From DAONFI01 sp035403485 (GTDB lineage Bacteria; Planctomycetota; Phycisphaerae; SM23-33): 64,000 nucleotides of DNA. Positions 1 through 8,947 of this stretch are shown piece by piece. The position numbers were made by a program, and so were the translations under genes. The stretch covers positions 1-64,000 of the forward strand of contig CAZIAZ010000004.1 of NCBI GenBank assembly GCA_964536835.1, written 5' to 3'. Below the pieces are notes generated by a model. It worked only from the letters and a program-made list of their open reading frames with translations. It had not been told where the DNA came from and did not search any database. How positions within the stretch are numbered: position 1 is the first letter of the stretch; every line of letters begins with the position of its first letter.

Positions 1-53
1 AGCAGGGAAACTTGCAGCAAGCTTCAAAAGGAAAATAATTTTGAGAACCGCTC

Positions 54-291
54 TAGAGCATGTTAAATTTGAAATTGCGCCTTGTTGCGTCGTTGAGGAC
101 GAGGCTGGCAAGGAAGGCGAAGCAGGCAACCTTTTTAACATAGCAACTTCAATATTTAAGCTTGTAGCGAAGCTTTCGAAAATTTCAATGGATAAAATTT
201 TCGATATTGAAAAAGGTTTCCGATGCAGCCTGACGTAGCCAGCCGACGCCGCAAACAGCAACAAGCGCAAAGTCAAGTTTAATATGCTCTA
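54..291. repeat. MITE-like intergenic element, family 1, copy 1
   Basis: The 238-bp element is bounded by TAGAGCATGTTAAATTTGA (54-72) and TCAAGTTTAATATGCTCTA (273-291), which are inverted repeats with two mismatches in 19. The inversion continues inward through GCGCCTTGTTGC at the left and GCAACAAGCGC at the right. The interior carries a core beginning GGCAAGGAAGGCGAAGCAGG and ending GCAGCCTGACGTAGC. The same core occurs at 45871-46031 in the opposite orientation, and diverged forms occur at 30346-30509 and 59112-59282. A 65-codon open frame crosses the element but has no ribosome binding site and looks accidental. Confidence 0.8.
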
Positions 292-311
292 AAAATCGCC
301 AGTAATCGACA

Positions 312-1241
312 TCACGGTTTGACGATGACTTTAGTGCCTATTGGTATGCGCGGATAAAGTTCGCGAATATCATTGTTTTCCAGTGCAATGCAGCCGGCTG
401 TCGAACGTCCGCCTTGCCGTACGCCGTGAATCATGACCTCGCCTCCCAGCTTGGTGTTCCACGGCGGCTGCCGTTTCATGTTGAGTTCGGAAATTATGTG
501 GCTGTATTCATTCTGGCTGATAAGCCCCGTGCGAAGGCCGCGCCTTGCATCATCATATTCCGGATAACTCAGGCCCAGCGACAGCACAAAACGCGATTTG
601 GGGTTTTTGACGCAGATATAGAATTCACCTTCAGGCGTTTTGCGGTCGCCGCTTTTTTCCTTGTCGCCAGGATTACTGCCGGTCGAAGCCTGATATGTCC
701 TGAGCAATTTACCGCCATCATAAACTTCCAGTATCTGCCTGGATTTTATGACTATTATTTTGGGGTTTTTAATGACCTTCGGCAACGGCGGCCCTGCGGC
801 AGCCGAGTTTTTGTCCGATTTATTTTCTTCGCTGAAAATCTGCCAGGAAGACGAATCACCCTGTTCGTTCAAATCTGAAATTTCAGGAGTAGACGGCTCT
901 GCAGCATCGGGGCTGGCTGAAGACAGTTTCGCAGGGACAGCTTCTTCAGCCGGTTGAGATTGAACGCACGCAACCGCTGCGGCGGCTGGCACTGATTCGA
1001 TTTTCACCGGTGTGTCCGATTCAACCCTGGTTTGGGCGAAGAGCGGTCTTGCTGAATGGGTCGGCCGGGACGTGTAAGATACACTGACAGCCGGCTTACG
1101 CTCATGCGATGTAAAAAAATGGTCGGCGATGAATTTCTTATACGCCAGTAATCCAATCATTACGACTATGCCGGTTATTTCCGTGCCGATTATCAGCCAG
1201 AACATGGTTTGTTTTTTTTCAGGCAGAACATGCATTTCCAA
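312..1241 (-). CDS. L,D-transpeptidase (YkuD family), membrane-anchored
   Basis: The protein (309 aa) has one N-terminal membrane segment (about residues 14-34), a Pro/Ser/Ala-rich linker, and a C-terminal YkuD catalytic domain from about residue 165. The catalytic signature is IHGVRQGG followed by STAGCIALEN, with the nucleophilic Cys and catalytic His in place. Family members make 3-3 cross-links in peptidoglycan or attach envelope proteins to it, acting in the periplasm; the substrate here is unknown. The chosen start is TTG at 1241, because AGGA lies 7 nt upstream of it; an in-frame ATG two codons later (1235) is the alternative. The gene is divergent from asnS. Confidence 0.85.
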   Translation of the reverse strand: MEMHVLPEKKQTMFWLIIGTEITGIVVMIGLLAYKKFIADHFFTSHERKPAVSVSYTSRPTHSARPLFAQTRVESDTPVKIESVPAAAAVACVQSQPAEEAVPAKLSSASPDAAEPSTPEISDLNEQGDSSSWQIFSEENKSDKNSAAAGPPLPKVIKNPKIIVIKSRQILEVYDGGKLLRTYQASTGSNPGDKEKSGDRKTPEGEFYICVKNPKSRFVLSLGLSYPEYDDARRGLRTGLISQNEYSHIISELNMKRQPPWNTKLGGEVMIHGVRQGGRSTAGCIALENNDIRELYPRIPIGTKVIVKP

Positions 1242-1266
1242 AACGGGGTCCTTTTGAACAATAAAC

Positions 1267-1315
1267 TTCAGTATTTATAACTGTTTCATTATAATATCGG
1301 CCAAATGCATTGGCC
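1267..1315 (+). promoter_or_regulatory. asnS promoter region with palindrome
   Basis: A TATAAT hexamer at 1290-1295 lies 17 bp downstream of a weak -35 (TTCAGT, 1267-1272). Just after the likely start site is a perfect dyad, GGCCAA (1299-1304), ATGCA, TTGGCC (1310-1315), ahead of the asnS ribosome site AGGAG at about 1327. The dyad could be an operator or a leader hairpin. Confidence 0.45.
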
Positions 1316-1336
1316 AGATTAAATCAGGAGCGATAA

Positions 1337-2737
1337 ATGATAAGCGTTCAACGTATATCTCAGATATTAAACGCGTCGCAACATAAACCAGGAGATACAG
1401 TTACGGTCGGCGGATGGGTTCGTACAGTCCGTCACTCCAAAGGCGGGTTCAGTTTCATTTCGCTGAATGACGGTTCATGTTTCGATTCGCTTCAGGTGGT
1501 CGCCGATTCATCGCTCGGCAATTACGGCGACGTGGAAAAGCTCACTACCGGCAGCAGCCTGCTAGCATCCGGCGTGCTGGTAGCCAGTCAGGGCCGCGGC
1601 CAAACCGTTGAATTGCAGGCACGTTCATTGACGGTATACGGTTACGCCGACGCTGCGGCGTATCCGCTTCAGCCCAAACGACACAGCTTTGAATTTCTGC
1701 GAACGCAGGCACATCTCAGGCCGCGAACCAGCACATTTTCCGCCGTCGCCCGCGTCAGAAACCGCATATGCAGCGCGATTCACGAATTTTTCCAGCAGCG
1801 CGGCTTCATTTACGTTCATACGCCGCTGATTACAACCAGCGACTGCGAAGGCGCCGGCGAGATGTTTGCCGTAACGACGCTCGACATGGACAATCCGCCT
1901 CGCAATGAAGCCGGCCAAGTGGATTATTCCCAGGATTTTTTTGCACGTCCGACATTTTTGACAGTCTCCGGCCAGCTTGCCGTCGAACCGTATGCTTGCA
2001 GCCTGGGCAATGTCTACACATTCGGGCCGACGTTCCGTGCTGAAAATTCAAACACGCCACGACATCTGGCGGAATTCTGGATGGTCGAACCGGAAATGGC
2101 CTTCTGCGACCTCGAAGGCGACGCCGCCGTTGCGGAAAGTTTTTTGAAACACATTTTCGGCACAGTCCTGGCGGATTGCGACGCTGACATGAAATTCTTT
2201 GACGAGCGGATAAATCCGAATCTGCTGAAAACGCTGGAACACATCACCGCCAGCAATTTTGAGCGGCTTACATATACCAACGCCGTCGAAGTCCTGCAAG
2301 CCGCCAACCGACAGTGGGATTTCAACCCATACTGGGGTTGCGACCTGCAAACCGAACATGAGCGATACCTGACCGAAGAATACCTCAAAAAACCGGTAAT
2401 CGTCACCGACTATCCCAAATCTCTCAAACCTTTTTATATGAAGTGCAACAAAGACGACAAAACCGTCGCGGCAATGGACGTACTCGTGCCTGGCGTAGGT
2501 GAAATCATCGGCGGCAGCCAGCGGGAAGACAATCTGGACGCGATAGAGTCCCGCATGGCCGAAATGCACATGAAAAAAGAGGATTACTGGTGGTATCTGG
2601 ATTTGCGACGCTTCGGCAGCGTGCCGCACGCAGGTTTCGGCCTTGGCCTCGAGCGGACGGTGCAGTTCTGCTCCGGCATGAGTAACATCCGCGACGTAAT
2701 CCCATATCCACGTACGCCGCGCAATGCGGAATTCTGA
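1337..2737 (+). CDS. asnS: asparaginyl-tRNA synthetase
   Basis: This 466-aa class IIb aminoacyl-tRNA synthetase charges tRNA-Asn with asparagine. An N-terminal OB-fold anticodon-binding domain (about residues 15-110) precedes the class II catalytic core. Motif 2 reads FRAENSNTPRHLAEFWMVEP, the asparaginyl rather than aspartyl form, and motif 3 reads GFGLGLERTVQF near the C terminus. Length is normal for AsnRS (about 430-470 aa). AGGAG upstream of the ATG supports the start. The gene converges on atpG with a 7-bp gap and no clear terminator. Confidence 0.97.
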   Translation: MISVQRISQILNASQHKPGDTVTVGGWVRTVRHSKGGFSFISLNDGSCFDSLQVVADSSLGNYGDVEKLTTGSSLLASGVLVASQGRGQTVELQARSLTVYGYADAAAYPLQPKRHSFEFLRTQAHLRPRTSTFSAVARVRNRICSAIHEFFQQRGFIYVHTPLITTSDCEGAGEMFAVTTLDMDNPPRNEAGQVDYSQDFFARPTFLTVSGQLAVEPYACSLGNVYTFGPTFRAENSNTPRHLAEFWMVEPEMAFCDLEGDAAVAESFLKHIFGTVLADCDADMKFFDERINPNLLKTLEHITASNFERLTYTNAVEVLQAANRQWDFNPYWGCDLQTEHERYLTEEYLKKPVIVTDYPKSLKPFYMKCNKDDKTVAAMDVLVPGVGEIIGGSQREDNLDAIESRMAEMHMKKEDYWWYLDLRRFGSVPHAGFGLGLERTVQFCSGMSNIRDVIPYPRTPRNAEF

Positions 2738-2744
2738 CAGAAAA

Positions 2745-3644
2745 TCAGCCTTCCAACGCTACCGCCCCGCCGAGTATTTCAGCCAGTTCCGTGGTTATCT
2801 GAGCCTGCCGTGTACGATTGTATTGTACGGTGAGTTTGCGAATCATTTCCGTGGCGTTTTCATTGGCTGAACGCATCGCAGCCATGCGCGCTATCTGTTC
2901 GGTAACGGCGGCTTCCATCAGCCACTGATATAATTCAAGGCGTACAGTCATCGGAAGAAGATGGTCGAGCATGTCCCCGGCGGAAGGTATGAATTCATAT
3001 TCGACACGCTGAGACATGGTGAGTTTTTTAACGTCTTTGTCTTCGTCAAGCTGAAACGCAAGCGGCAGCAGTGCACGACACGTCGGCTGATGGCCGCCCA
3101 TGCCGACCAGTCGCGAATAAACCACTTCGACGCAGTCAAGCTGGCCGGCTATGAACTGACTCATGAACTCGTCGCCAAGGCTGCTGGCCCACTGCCATCC
3201 CTGCGACTCAGGGTCGAGCCCGATATAATCGTGCATCACCTCGAACCTGTCTCTGTGCATATGGGTCAACCCTTTTTTGCCGACGACGTACAGTTTTGTC
3301 GTCACGTCGCCGTCTGTAAACTCCCGCAATCGCCCCTCCGCCATCTTGCACAAGGCACTATTGTACCCGCCGCACAAGCCGCGGTCGCTCGTTATCAAGA
3401 TGACGTTTGCATTTCGCAATTTTTCCGGCCGCCTGAAAAGCGGATGATAAATTTTTTCCGGATTACATCGCATGAGGATGTCTTCCACCAGTGAAGCCAT
3501 GCCTTCGATGTACGGCCTTGCCGACGAAGTGCGATTAAATGCCTTCTTGAACCGCGCTGTCGAAACCATCTCCATCGTCCTTATGACGGTGTGGATATTT
3601 TTTATCGCTTTCGTGCGGGCCAATATTTTTCGGGCTTTAGCCAT
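2745..3644 (-). CDS. atpG: F1F0 ATP synthase gamma subunit
   Basis: The gamma subunit is the central rotor shaft of F1 and couples c-ring rotation to catalysis. The 299-aa product starts with the family-typical MAKARKILARTKAIKNI, carries the ITSDRGLCGGYN segment and ends with a C-terminal helix (AAMRSANENATEMI) that packs into the alpha3beta3 hexamer. It is the last gene of the cluster. In most bacteria atpD and atpC follow, but here the next gene is the convergent asnS. Confidence 0.96.
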   Translation of the reverse strand: MAKARKILARTKAIKNIHTVIRTMEMVSTARFKKAFNRTSSARPYIEGMASLVEDILMRCNPEKIYHPLFRRPEKLRNANVILITSDRGLCGGYNSALCKMAEGRLREFTDGDVTTKLYVVGKKGLTHMHRDRFEVMHDYIGLDPESQGWQWASSLGDEFMSQFIAGQLDCVEVVYSRLVGMGGHQPTCRALLPLAFQLDEDKDVKKLTMSQRVEYEFIPSAGDMLDHLLPMTVRLELYQWLMEAAVTEQIARMAAMRSANENATEMIRKLTVQYNRTRQAQITTELAEILGGAVALEG

Positions 3645-3689
3645 TACTTTTCAAGATTTTTTCAATAAAATCGAGTTTTTATTCGCTTG

Positions 3690-5375
3690 CTACACTTCGC
3701 CGGCTTTACGGGCGTTTTTGACATCCTGTTCCCAGCGGGTACTCTTGTACTCCTCCGCCAAAAACGCCAGCCGTTTGAGCGATGAATCCAACTCAGCAGG
3801 ATTTTCGCAGAATTCCTTATAAAAATCCGCTTCGCTTTCACGCAGGTAGGTCAAAAAATATTTCTCAAACGTACTGACGTACCGCGCATCGATATCGTCA
3901 AGTTTGCCGCTCGTGCCGAGTGCAATTGAGATTACCTGGTCTTTTACGGACATGGGCGACGACTGCGGCTGCGTAAGCAACTGCACCATTCGCTGGCCGC
4001 GGTCGAGCTGACGTTGGCTGGCCGGGTCAAGTTCCATACCTAATTGGGCGAAACTTTCCAGCTCGCGGTAGGCAGCCAGGTCAAGTCGCAGCGATGCGGC
4101 GACTTTTTTCATGGCTTTCGTGGCTGCTTTATAGCCGACGCGGCTGACGCTTATGCCGACGTTTATCGCCGGCCGTACGCCTGCGAAAAACAGCGCCGGC
4201 TCAAGATAAATCTGCCCGTCCGTAATGGAAATCAGGTTTGTCGGAATGTACGCCGACACTTCACCTTCCTGGGTCTCGCAAATCGGCAGTGCGGTCATCG
4301 ACCCGCCAGACTGCGGCAGCAGGCGAAGTTCGAGCGACTCGTCCTTCATGCCGTCGATAGCAGCCTGGGCGTTTTTCTTTTCGATGGGCCCGGTGTAAAC
4401 AGGCGTAATTTTTTCAAGTTCCGCATCAGGCGTATTTTTGGGCGCAACTACATACTTGTCCGCCAGTTTTGCCGCACGTTCGAGAAGACGGCTGTGGAGG
4501 TAAAATACGTCGCCAGGATACGCCTCGCGGCCAGGCGGCCGCCGAAGCAGCAGCGATATCTGCCGGTACGCCGCAGCCTGCTTGGTCAGGTCGTCATAAA
4601 CGACAAGCGTATGCCGGCCCTGATACATGAAATATTCCGCAATGCTGCAGCCGGCGTACGGAGCTATGTACTGAAGCGGAGCCGCCGCCGAACTCGACGC
4701 GGAAATAACGATGGTGTGATCCATCGCACCGTACTGCCGCAGCGTTTCGACTACGCCGGCAACGGTGGATTCCTTCTGGCCGATAGCGACATACACGCAT
4801 ATGACGCCGGTGTCCTTCTGATTTATTATCGTATCGATTGCGATGGCGGTTTTACCTGTTTTGCGGTCGCCGATGATGAGTTCGCGTTGGCCGCGGCCGA
4901 TGGGCGTCATGGAATCGACGGCTTTTATGCCGGTTTGCAACGGCCGTTCGACGGGCTGTCGTGCACTGATGCCAGGCGCAGGCACTTCGACTGGCCGGCG
5001 GCGAATCGTGGCAATGGGCAAACCGCCGTCCAGAGGATTGCCGAGCGGGTCGATTACCCGGCCGAGCATGTAATCACCTACCGGCACATCGAGCAGTTGA
5101 CCTGTGCCTTTCACGATATCGCCGGCTCGAACCTTGTCAACGTCGGTGTAAATGACCGCGCCGATGGAACTTTCCTCAAGGTTGAATACCTGGCCGGTTG
5201 CGCCGGATTCGAATTTGAGCATCTCGGCTGACATCGCGCCGGAAAGGCCGTAAATGCGGGCAATGCCGTCGCCGACTTCCAGTACGCGGCCGACATGAGA
5301 AACGTCGAGGTCAGCCTTGTAATTCGTTATCTCCTCGCGAAGAACGCTTGCTATCTCATCTGAACGGAACTTCAT
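3690..5375 (-). CDS. atpA: F1F0 ATP synthase alpha subunit
   Basis: The 561-aa alpha subunit is the non-catalytic nucleotide-binding subunit of F1. The Walker A motif GDRKTGKTAIAIDTI lies around residues 169-183, followed by the ATP synthase alpha/beta signature region. At 561 aa it is somewhat longer than the usual 500-515 aa; the extra length is mostly a charged C-terminal tail. The start codon overlaps the atpH stop by 4 bp, indicating translational coupling. Confidence 0.97.
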   Translation of the reverse strand: MKFRSDEIASVLREEITNYKADLDVSHVGRVLEVGDGIARIYGLSGAMSAEMLKFESGATGQVFNLEESSIGAVIYTDVDKVRAGDIVKGTGQLLDVPVGDYMLGRVIDPLGNPLDGGLPIATIRRRPVEVPAPGISARQPVERPLQTGIKAVDSMTPIGRGQRELIIGDRKTGKTAIAIDTIINQKDTGVICVYVAIGQKESTVAGVVETLRQYGAMDHTIVISASSSAAAPLQYIAPYAGCSIAEYFMYQGRHTLVVYDDLTKQAAAYRQISLLLRRPPGREAYPGDVFYLHSRLLERAAKLADKYVVAPKNTPDAELEKITPVYTGPIEKKNAQAAIDGMKDESLELRLLPQSGGSMTALPICETQEGEVSAYIPTNLISITDGQIYLEPALFFAGVRPAINVGISVSRVGYKAATKAMKKVAASLRLDLAAYRELESFAQLGMELDPASQRQLDRGQRMVQLLTQPQSSPMSVKDQVISIALGTSGKLDDIDARYVSTFEKYFLTYLRESEADFYKEFCENPAELDSSLKRLAFLAEEYKSTRWEQDVKNARKAGEV

Positions 5376-5983
5376 CTGTCAACCTCTTGCGTATTGGAAA
5401 CCTGTTTCGCGTCTGCAACCGCCTGAGCCATCCGCTGAAGACGGCCGGCTATCGACGCATCGAAAATCGTGTCGCCCTTCTGCAAAATAAGGCCGCCGAT
5501 TATTCGCGGGTCTACGACATTTTCGATTATGCATTTTGCGCCAATCGCATCGCCGAGCTGGCCGGCGATTTTATTTTTCGTAGCGGCATCGAGCTTCACC
5601 GCCGAGCGGACAACCATTTCAACTTCGCCGGCTTTTCTGACTACAACTTTCTCACAGGCATCCGCTATCATGCCAATAAGTTCCAGCCGGCTGTTTTTCG
5701 CCAGCACAGCCAGCAGATTCGCAACCGGCTGCGAAAAAAAACGGCCGACTTCATCAACAATTTTCTGCCGCCTGTTCAGTGACACCGTGGGACATGTCAT
5801 CAACTGTTCGCCGCCTGGCAATGAACGGATAAGTTTATCCAGCGAGGCGAGTTCATCGGCTGCATCCGCCGGCGACACTTTACCGTCGAGCGATTCTATC
5901 AGCGCCTGTGCGTAAATTTCCGCCAGCCGGCAAACCTGCGGCTGAACGGAATTATCGGAAATATATACGTCCAACTGTTTCAA
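5372..5983 (-). CDS. atpH: F1F0 ATP synthase delta subunit
   Basis: This 203-aa protein is the OSCP/delta subunit that joins F1 to the peripheral stalk. The N-terminal helical domain begins around residue 17 (AEIYAQALIESL), and the C-terminal part shows the family pattern DPRIIGGLILQKGDTIFDAS. It overlaps atpF upstream and atpA downstream by 4 bp each, so the three genes are translationally coupled. Confidence 0.92.
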   Translation of the reverse strand: MKQLDVYISDNSVQPQVCRLAEIYAQALIESLDGKVSPADAADELASLDKLIRSLPGGEQLMTCPTVSLNRRQKIVDEVGRFFSQPVANLLAVLAKNSRLELIGMIADACEKVVVRKAGEVEMVVRSAVKLDAATKNKIAGQLGDAIGAKCIIENVVDPRIIGGLILQKGDTIFDASIAGRLQRMAQAVADAKQVSNTQEVDR

Positions 5984-6579
5984 CGGTCGTCTCCGACTTT
6001 GTCGGCGATGTAATCGCTGGCTTCTTCAATCAATCTTGCATGTTCGTCGCTTGAGAGATTCCGGCCCAGAACGTGTTGGGCGATTTCCGCAACCAGCCGC
6101 GCCGTCTGGGACTGAAGTTGATGGACGGCTTCTGCTTTGGCCGTCTCTATGTCGGCGCCGGCACGCTGAATCATCTGGTGCGCCTGCGCCTGCGTCGCAG
6201 CGATTATCTGCTGCTTCTGTTCTTCCGCCTGACGCCGGATTTCATTGCGAATCTGCTCGGCTTCAGCGTTGACGGCTTGCATTCTGTGCCTGTAATCCTC
6301 TTCAAGTTCGGAGGCCTTCTCTTCCTTGTCATGGGCATCCTTCAGACGGGACTGTATGTCTTTCTCCCGTTTGTCGAGCTGTTCAAGAACAGGCTTCCAT
6401 GCAAATTTTTTCAATATCAGCAGCAGGATGACGAACGCAATCACACTCGCCAGCGCCTGGCCGAGGTCGCCGAAGTATAATCCGCCCCCGCCCGCCGCCG
6501 ATGCATACGAAACTGAGCATCCTAACGTACAGACGCAGGCGGCTGCGCATGAGCGGATTGAAATCCTGCCGTGTGTCAT
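5980..6579 (-). CDS. atpF: F1F0 ATP synthase b subunit with signal-like N terminus
   Basis: The b subunit forms the peripheral stalk. A hydrophobic, signal-peptide-like stretch with Cys and Ala residues comes first (residues 8-30), then the true membrane anchor (about 38-60), then a long charged coiled coil (about 65-160) rich in Glu, Gln, Arg and Ala. The 199-aa length exceeds the usual ~160 aa because of the extra N-terminal segment. GGAGG lies 8 nt upstream of the ATG. Confidence 0.93.
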   Translation of the reverse strand: MTHGRISIRSCAAACVCTLGCSVSYASAAGGGGLYFGDLGQALASVIAFVILLLILKKFAWKPVLEQLDKREKDIQSRLKDAHDKEEKASELEEDYRHRMQAVNAEAEQIRNEIRRQAEEQKQQIIAATQAQAHQMIQRAGADIETAKAEAVHQLQSQTARLVAEIAQHVLGRNLSSDEHARLIEEASDYIADKVGDDR

Positions 6580-6596
6580 GGTAAAAACCTCCGCCG

Positions 6597-6974
6597 TCAG
6601 AAGCTGTACAAGACCGCCATCAATGAAACGACAATCGCAAACAGCATTGCACCTTCAATCATGGCTGCCGTGACAATCATGGGCATGAACATGCTGCCGG
6701 CTGCTTCCGGCTGCCGGGCCATGGATTCGATGCACGTTCCGCCGACGCGGGCAATGGCGTAGCCGCCGCCTATGGCGGCAAGGCCGGCGCCGACACACGC
6801 ACCGCCGGCGGCAAAACCTGTGCCTATTGATATCGCGCTGCGCTTGATATGCTCGTCGTCCTGCTGAGCCTGAAGAGAAGCTTCATCCGTCTTCGGCTCA
6901 TCGGCTGCCATCGCAACCGTGCATATGCCGCCGAGTACCATCATCGCCAATCCGAACATTGCAAGTTTTTTCAT
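6597..6974 (-). CDS. atpE: F1F0 ATP synthase c subunit precursor
   Basis: The c subunit forms the rotor ring that carries the coupling ion. The ATG at 6974 is chosen because AGGAG lies 6 nt upstream, giving 125 aa; this is longer than the usual 70-90 aa. Residues 1-26 look like a cleavable signal peptide ending AMA, followed by a charged stretch, then the two-helix hairpin with ARQPE in the loop. The ion-binding Glu lies in AAMIEGAMLFAIV. The Gln of helix 1 and the Ser/Thr after the Glu that mark sodium-type rings are absent, so proton coupling is likely. Confidence 0.93.
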   Translation of the reverse strand: MKKLAMFGLAMMVLGGICTVAMAADEPKTDEASLQAQQDDEHIKRSAISIGTGFAAGGACVGAGLAAIGGGYAIARVGGTCIESMARQPEAAGSMFMPMIVTAAMIEGAMLFAIVVSLMAVLYSF

Positions 6975-7093
6975 CGCTGTCTCCTGTGTATTTATCAAAA
7001 ATTCATCAAAAATTTCCTACTTTTCTTTTTTTCTTTTTTTTAAAATTTTTCTAAATTTATTTTCTAATTGTTAAAAAGTTGTAGTTGCGGTTA

Positions 7094-8062
7094 TTAATGT
7101 GAAGGCTCAACATACAACCCCAGAAACAGTGCCGTCAGAAACGTGAAAATATACGCCTGCAAAACTGCCACCAGCAGTTCCATTATATACATCAGCACGC
7201 ACGCCATTATGCAAATCGGCGCAATGTACAGAAAATGATAGCTCGCCATAGCCGTTGAAATAAATGACTGCAACGATTCGATGGCAAACATCATCAGCAC
7301 GGCAAGCATGACGTGGCCGGCTATCATGTTAGCCGCCAGACGCACCATCAACGAAAAACATTTCGCCACAAGCCCTACCAGCTCAAGTATCGCAAGCGGA
7401 ATGCAGAGGATTTTACCCGTCGCCCCCGGCACGTGCGGAGCGAGATTTTTGAACCATATCAGCGGCGAAAGCACAAGTGCCGCCGGCAGCGGCAGCCTGC
7501 TGCGGCGCGCCGCCTTCCAGAGTCCGCACGCCAGAATGCAGGTAAGCGTCATCAACGCCAGAGACAGACAGACCGTCAGTATGCTCGTCGGCGACATGCC
7601 TATAGGATACACATCGCGGTGGCCGGTTATCTGCGTCGAAAGAAATTCGCTCACCCAGACGGTAATGGGATGCAGCGGCGTAAGGCCGATAAGGTTCATG
7701 CCGAATATGAAGACGAACAGAGTCAGCAGCAGCGGCAGAAATGCGGGGGCTTTGGCGCCTAGCGACGGCGCGGCAATCTGGTCGCGTACAAAGAGAACCA
7801 GCACTTCCAGGGCGTTGCCGCTTCGAGTAAGTCGGCCAGACTGTGCGCCGGATGAATATTTGCGAATGACGTACGGCAGCAGCAGACCCAGGCTGACGAT
7901 TACGACTATCATGGACGCAATACCGCTCGACATGAGCGTGACGCTGTGGCCGAATATCTCGACACGGCAGCCCGTCCATTGCATGTCGCTCACGTGATCC
8001 AGAATGTTGCCTGATGCCAATATCATAAAAAAATACCAAATAGCAGATGACAGACTCTGCAA
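7094..8062 (-). CDS. atpB: F1F0 ATP synthase a subunit
   Basis: The a subunit provides the half-channels through which ions reach the c ring. The 322-aa protein has five to six membrane segments and the conserved helix with essential Arg in SLMVRLAANMIAGHVMLAVL. The start at 8062 is TTG with no clear ribosome site; an in-frame ATG at 8026, just before LASGNILDHV, is a plausible alternative. About 120 bp of very A/T-rich sequence separates it from atpE. Confidence 0.93.
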   Translation of the reverse strand: MQSLSSAIWYFFMILASGNILDHVSDMQWTGCRVEIFGHSVTLMSSGIASMIVVIVSLGLLLPYVIRKYSSGAQSGRLTRSGNALEVLVLFVRDQIAAPSLGAKAPAFLPLLLTLFVFIFGMNLIGLTPLHPITVWVSEFLSTQITGHRDVYPIGMSPTSILTVCLSLALMTLTCILACGLWKAARRSRLPLPAALVLSPLIWFKNLAPHVPGATGKILCIPLAILELVGLVAKCFSLMVRLAANMIAGHVMLAVLMMFAIESLQSFISTAMASYHFLYIAPICIMACVLMYIMELLVAVLQAYIFTFLTALFLGLYVEPSH

Positions 8063-8112
8063 AGTGAATCACTGCGGACAAAAAAATCCGCAGCAGCATC
8101 GCTTTGAAACTT

Positions 8113-8577
8113 TCATATGCTCCAGTCCATATATTGCGGCTGTACGGCTGGTACGCTTTTTTGCGGTTTATGCAGTTTCACATGTTTTTTAAGCGCTATT
8201 ACCATCCAGACGCACTCTGTAACGAGGCACAGCAGGTACGTTATCGCCAGCCATACGCTCAGCGGTATCAATGGCAGCCGCAAAAGCCAGCCGATTATAA
8301 ATACCGCAGCAGGACAGGCTACCACCCTGGCTACGCTGCCGCCTAAAAAAACCAGGCACGCATCTCTTGGGCCGCTTTTCGCAGCCATGACCGTCATTTT
8401 GGCGTTGAGCACCATTATCGCCATTACGCCGCACACACTGAGCGTTTCGGCGTAAACGCCGGCTACGCCGGTCAGCCGCCACGTCGGCAAACCACCCAGC
8501 ACGCCAGCCGTCGCCATCAACGGCACAACAGCTTTCAGCAATACGGCGAGCTTGATGTCAAGTGGTTGAACGGCCAA
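8113..8577 (-). CDS. AtpI-like membrane protein of the ATP synthase cluster
   Basis: This 154-aa protein has about four membrane segments (near residues 12-30, 45-62, 75-100 and 105-130) and a polar C terminus. Its place between atpZ and atpB, plus its topology, match the AtpI/UncI proteins that help c-ring assembly. Sequence conservation in this family is low, so the call rests mainly on position. The start is TTG at 8577, with GGAG 9 nt upstream overlapping the end of the preceding gene. Confidence 0.65.
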   Translation of the reverse strand: MAVQPLDIKLAVLLKAVVPLMATAGVLGGLPTWRLTGVAGVYAETLSVCGVMAIMVLNAKMTVMAAKSGPRDACLVFLGGSVARVVACPAAVFIIGWLLRLPLIPLSVWLAITYLLCLVTECVWMVIALKKHVKLHKPQKSVPAVQPQYMDWSI

Positions 8578-8583
8578 TGTTTT

Positions 8584-8856
8584 TTACTCCGTTTTATCGG
8601 CTGGCGAAGCATTTTGGCGGTTCATTGCCTCGATATCCTTTCTCGCCTGCCGGGCCTGTTTTATAACACGGTAAAGGCCGGCTGCGAAACCAATTACAAA
8701 GCCGGCTAACATCATAACCGGCGCCGTTCCAAGCTTGCCGTCCAGCCACATTCCAGCCCAGAGCATCATGCCGACGCACAGTGAAAATTCCGTGCCGACG
8801 GCGGTATATCTGGCTGCAATATCGTATCGTATTTTTTTAACTGGCATATCGGTCAC
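8584..8856 (-). CDS. AtpZ/AtpI family protein
   Basis: A 90-aa protein with two membrane helices (about residues 22-40 and 46-65) and a basic, charged C-terminal tail. It matches the small AtpZ-type proteins (ATPase gene 1 family) found at the head of ATP synthase operons, proposed to assist assembly or divalent ion movement. The first codon is GTG at 8856; an ATG three codons later (8847) is equally possible, and neither has a strong ribosome site. It is the first gene of the cluster. Confidence 0.75.
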   Translation of the reverse strand: MTDMPVKKIRYDIAARYTAVGTEFSLCVGMMLWAGMWLDGKLGTAPVMMLAGFVIGFAAGLYRVIKQARQARKDIEAMNRQNASPADKTE

Positions 8857-8947
8857 ACACGGTTACAGCCGGCAAAATCCATTCCCACCAATATAAGACA
8901 ATTTCAGCAGCCGTGCAAATGCTTTCCAGCCTTCAGGCCAGAGAGGT

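Noticed and set aside
41..238. 65-codon open frame at the window start
   Set aside because: It lies wholly inside a repeat element, has no ribosome site and has no protein-like features.
4044..5231. 395-codon frame opposite atpA
   Set aside because: It is the antisense shadow of a conserved gene; composition is Arg/His/Cys-rich and no motif is present.
6975..7093. replication origin-like A/T-rich stretch between atpE and atpB
   Set aside because: It is homopolymer-rich but has no DnaA boxes or iterons and lies inside an operon.
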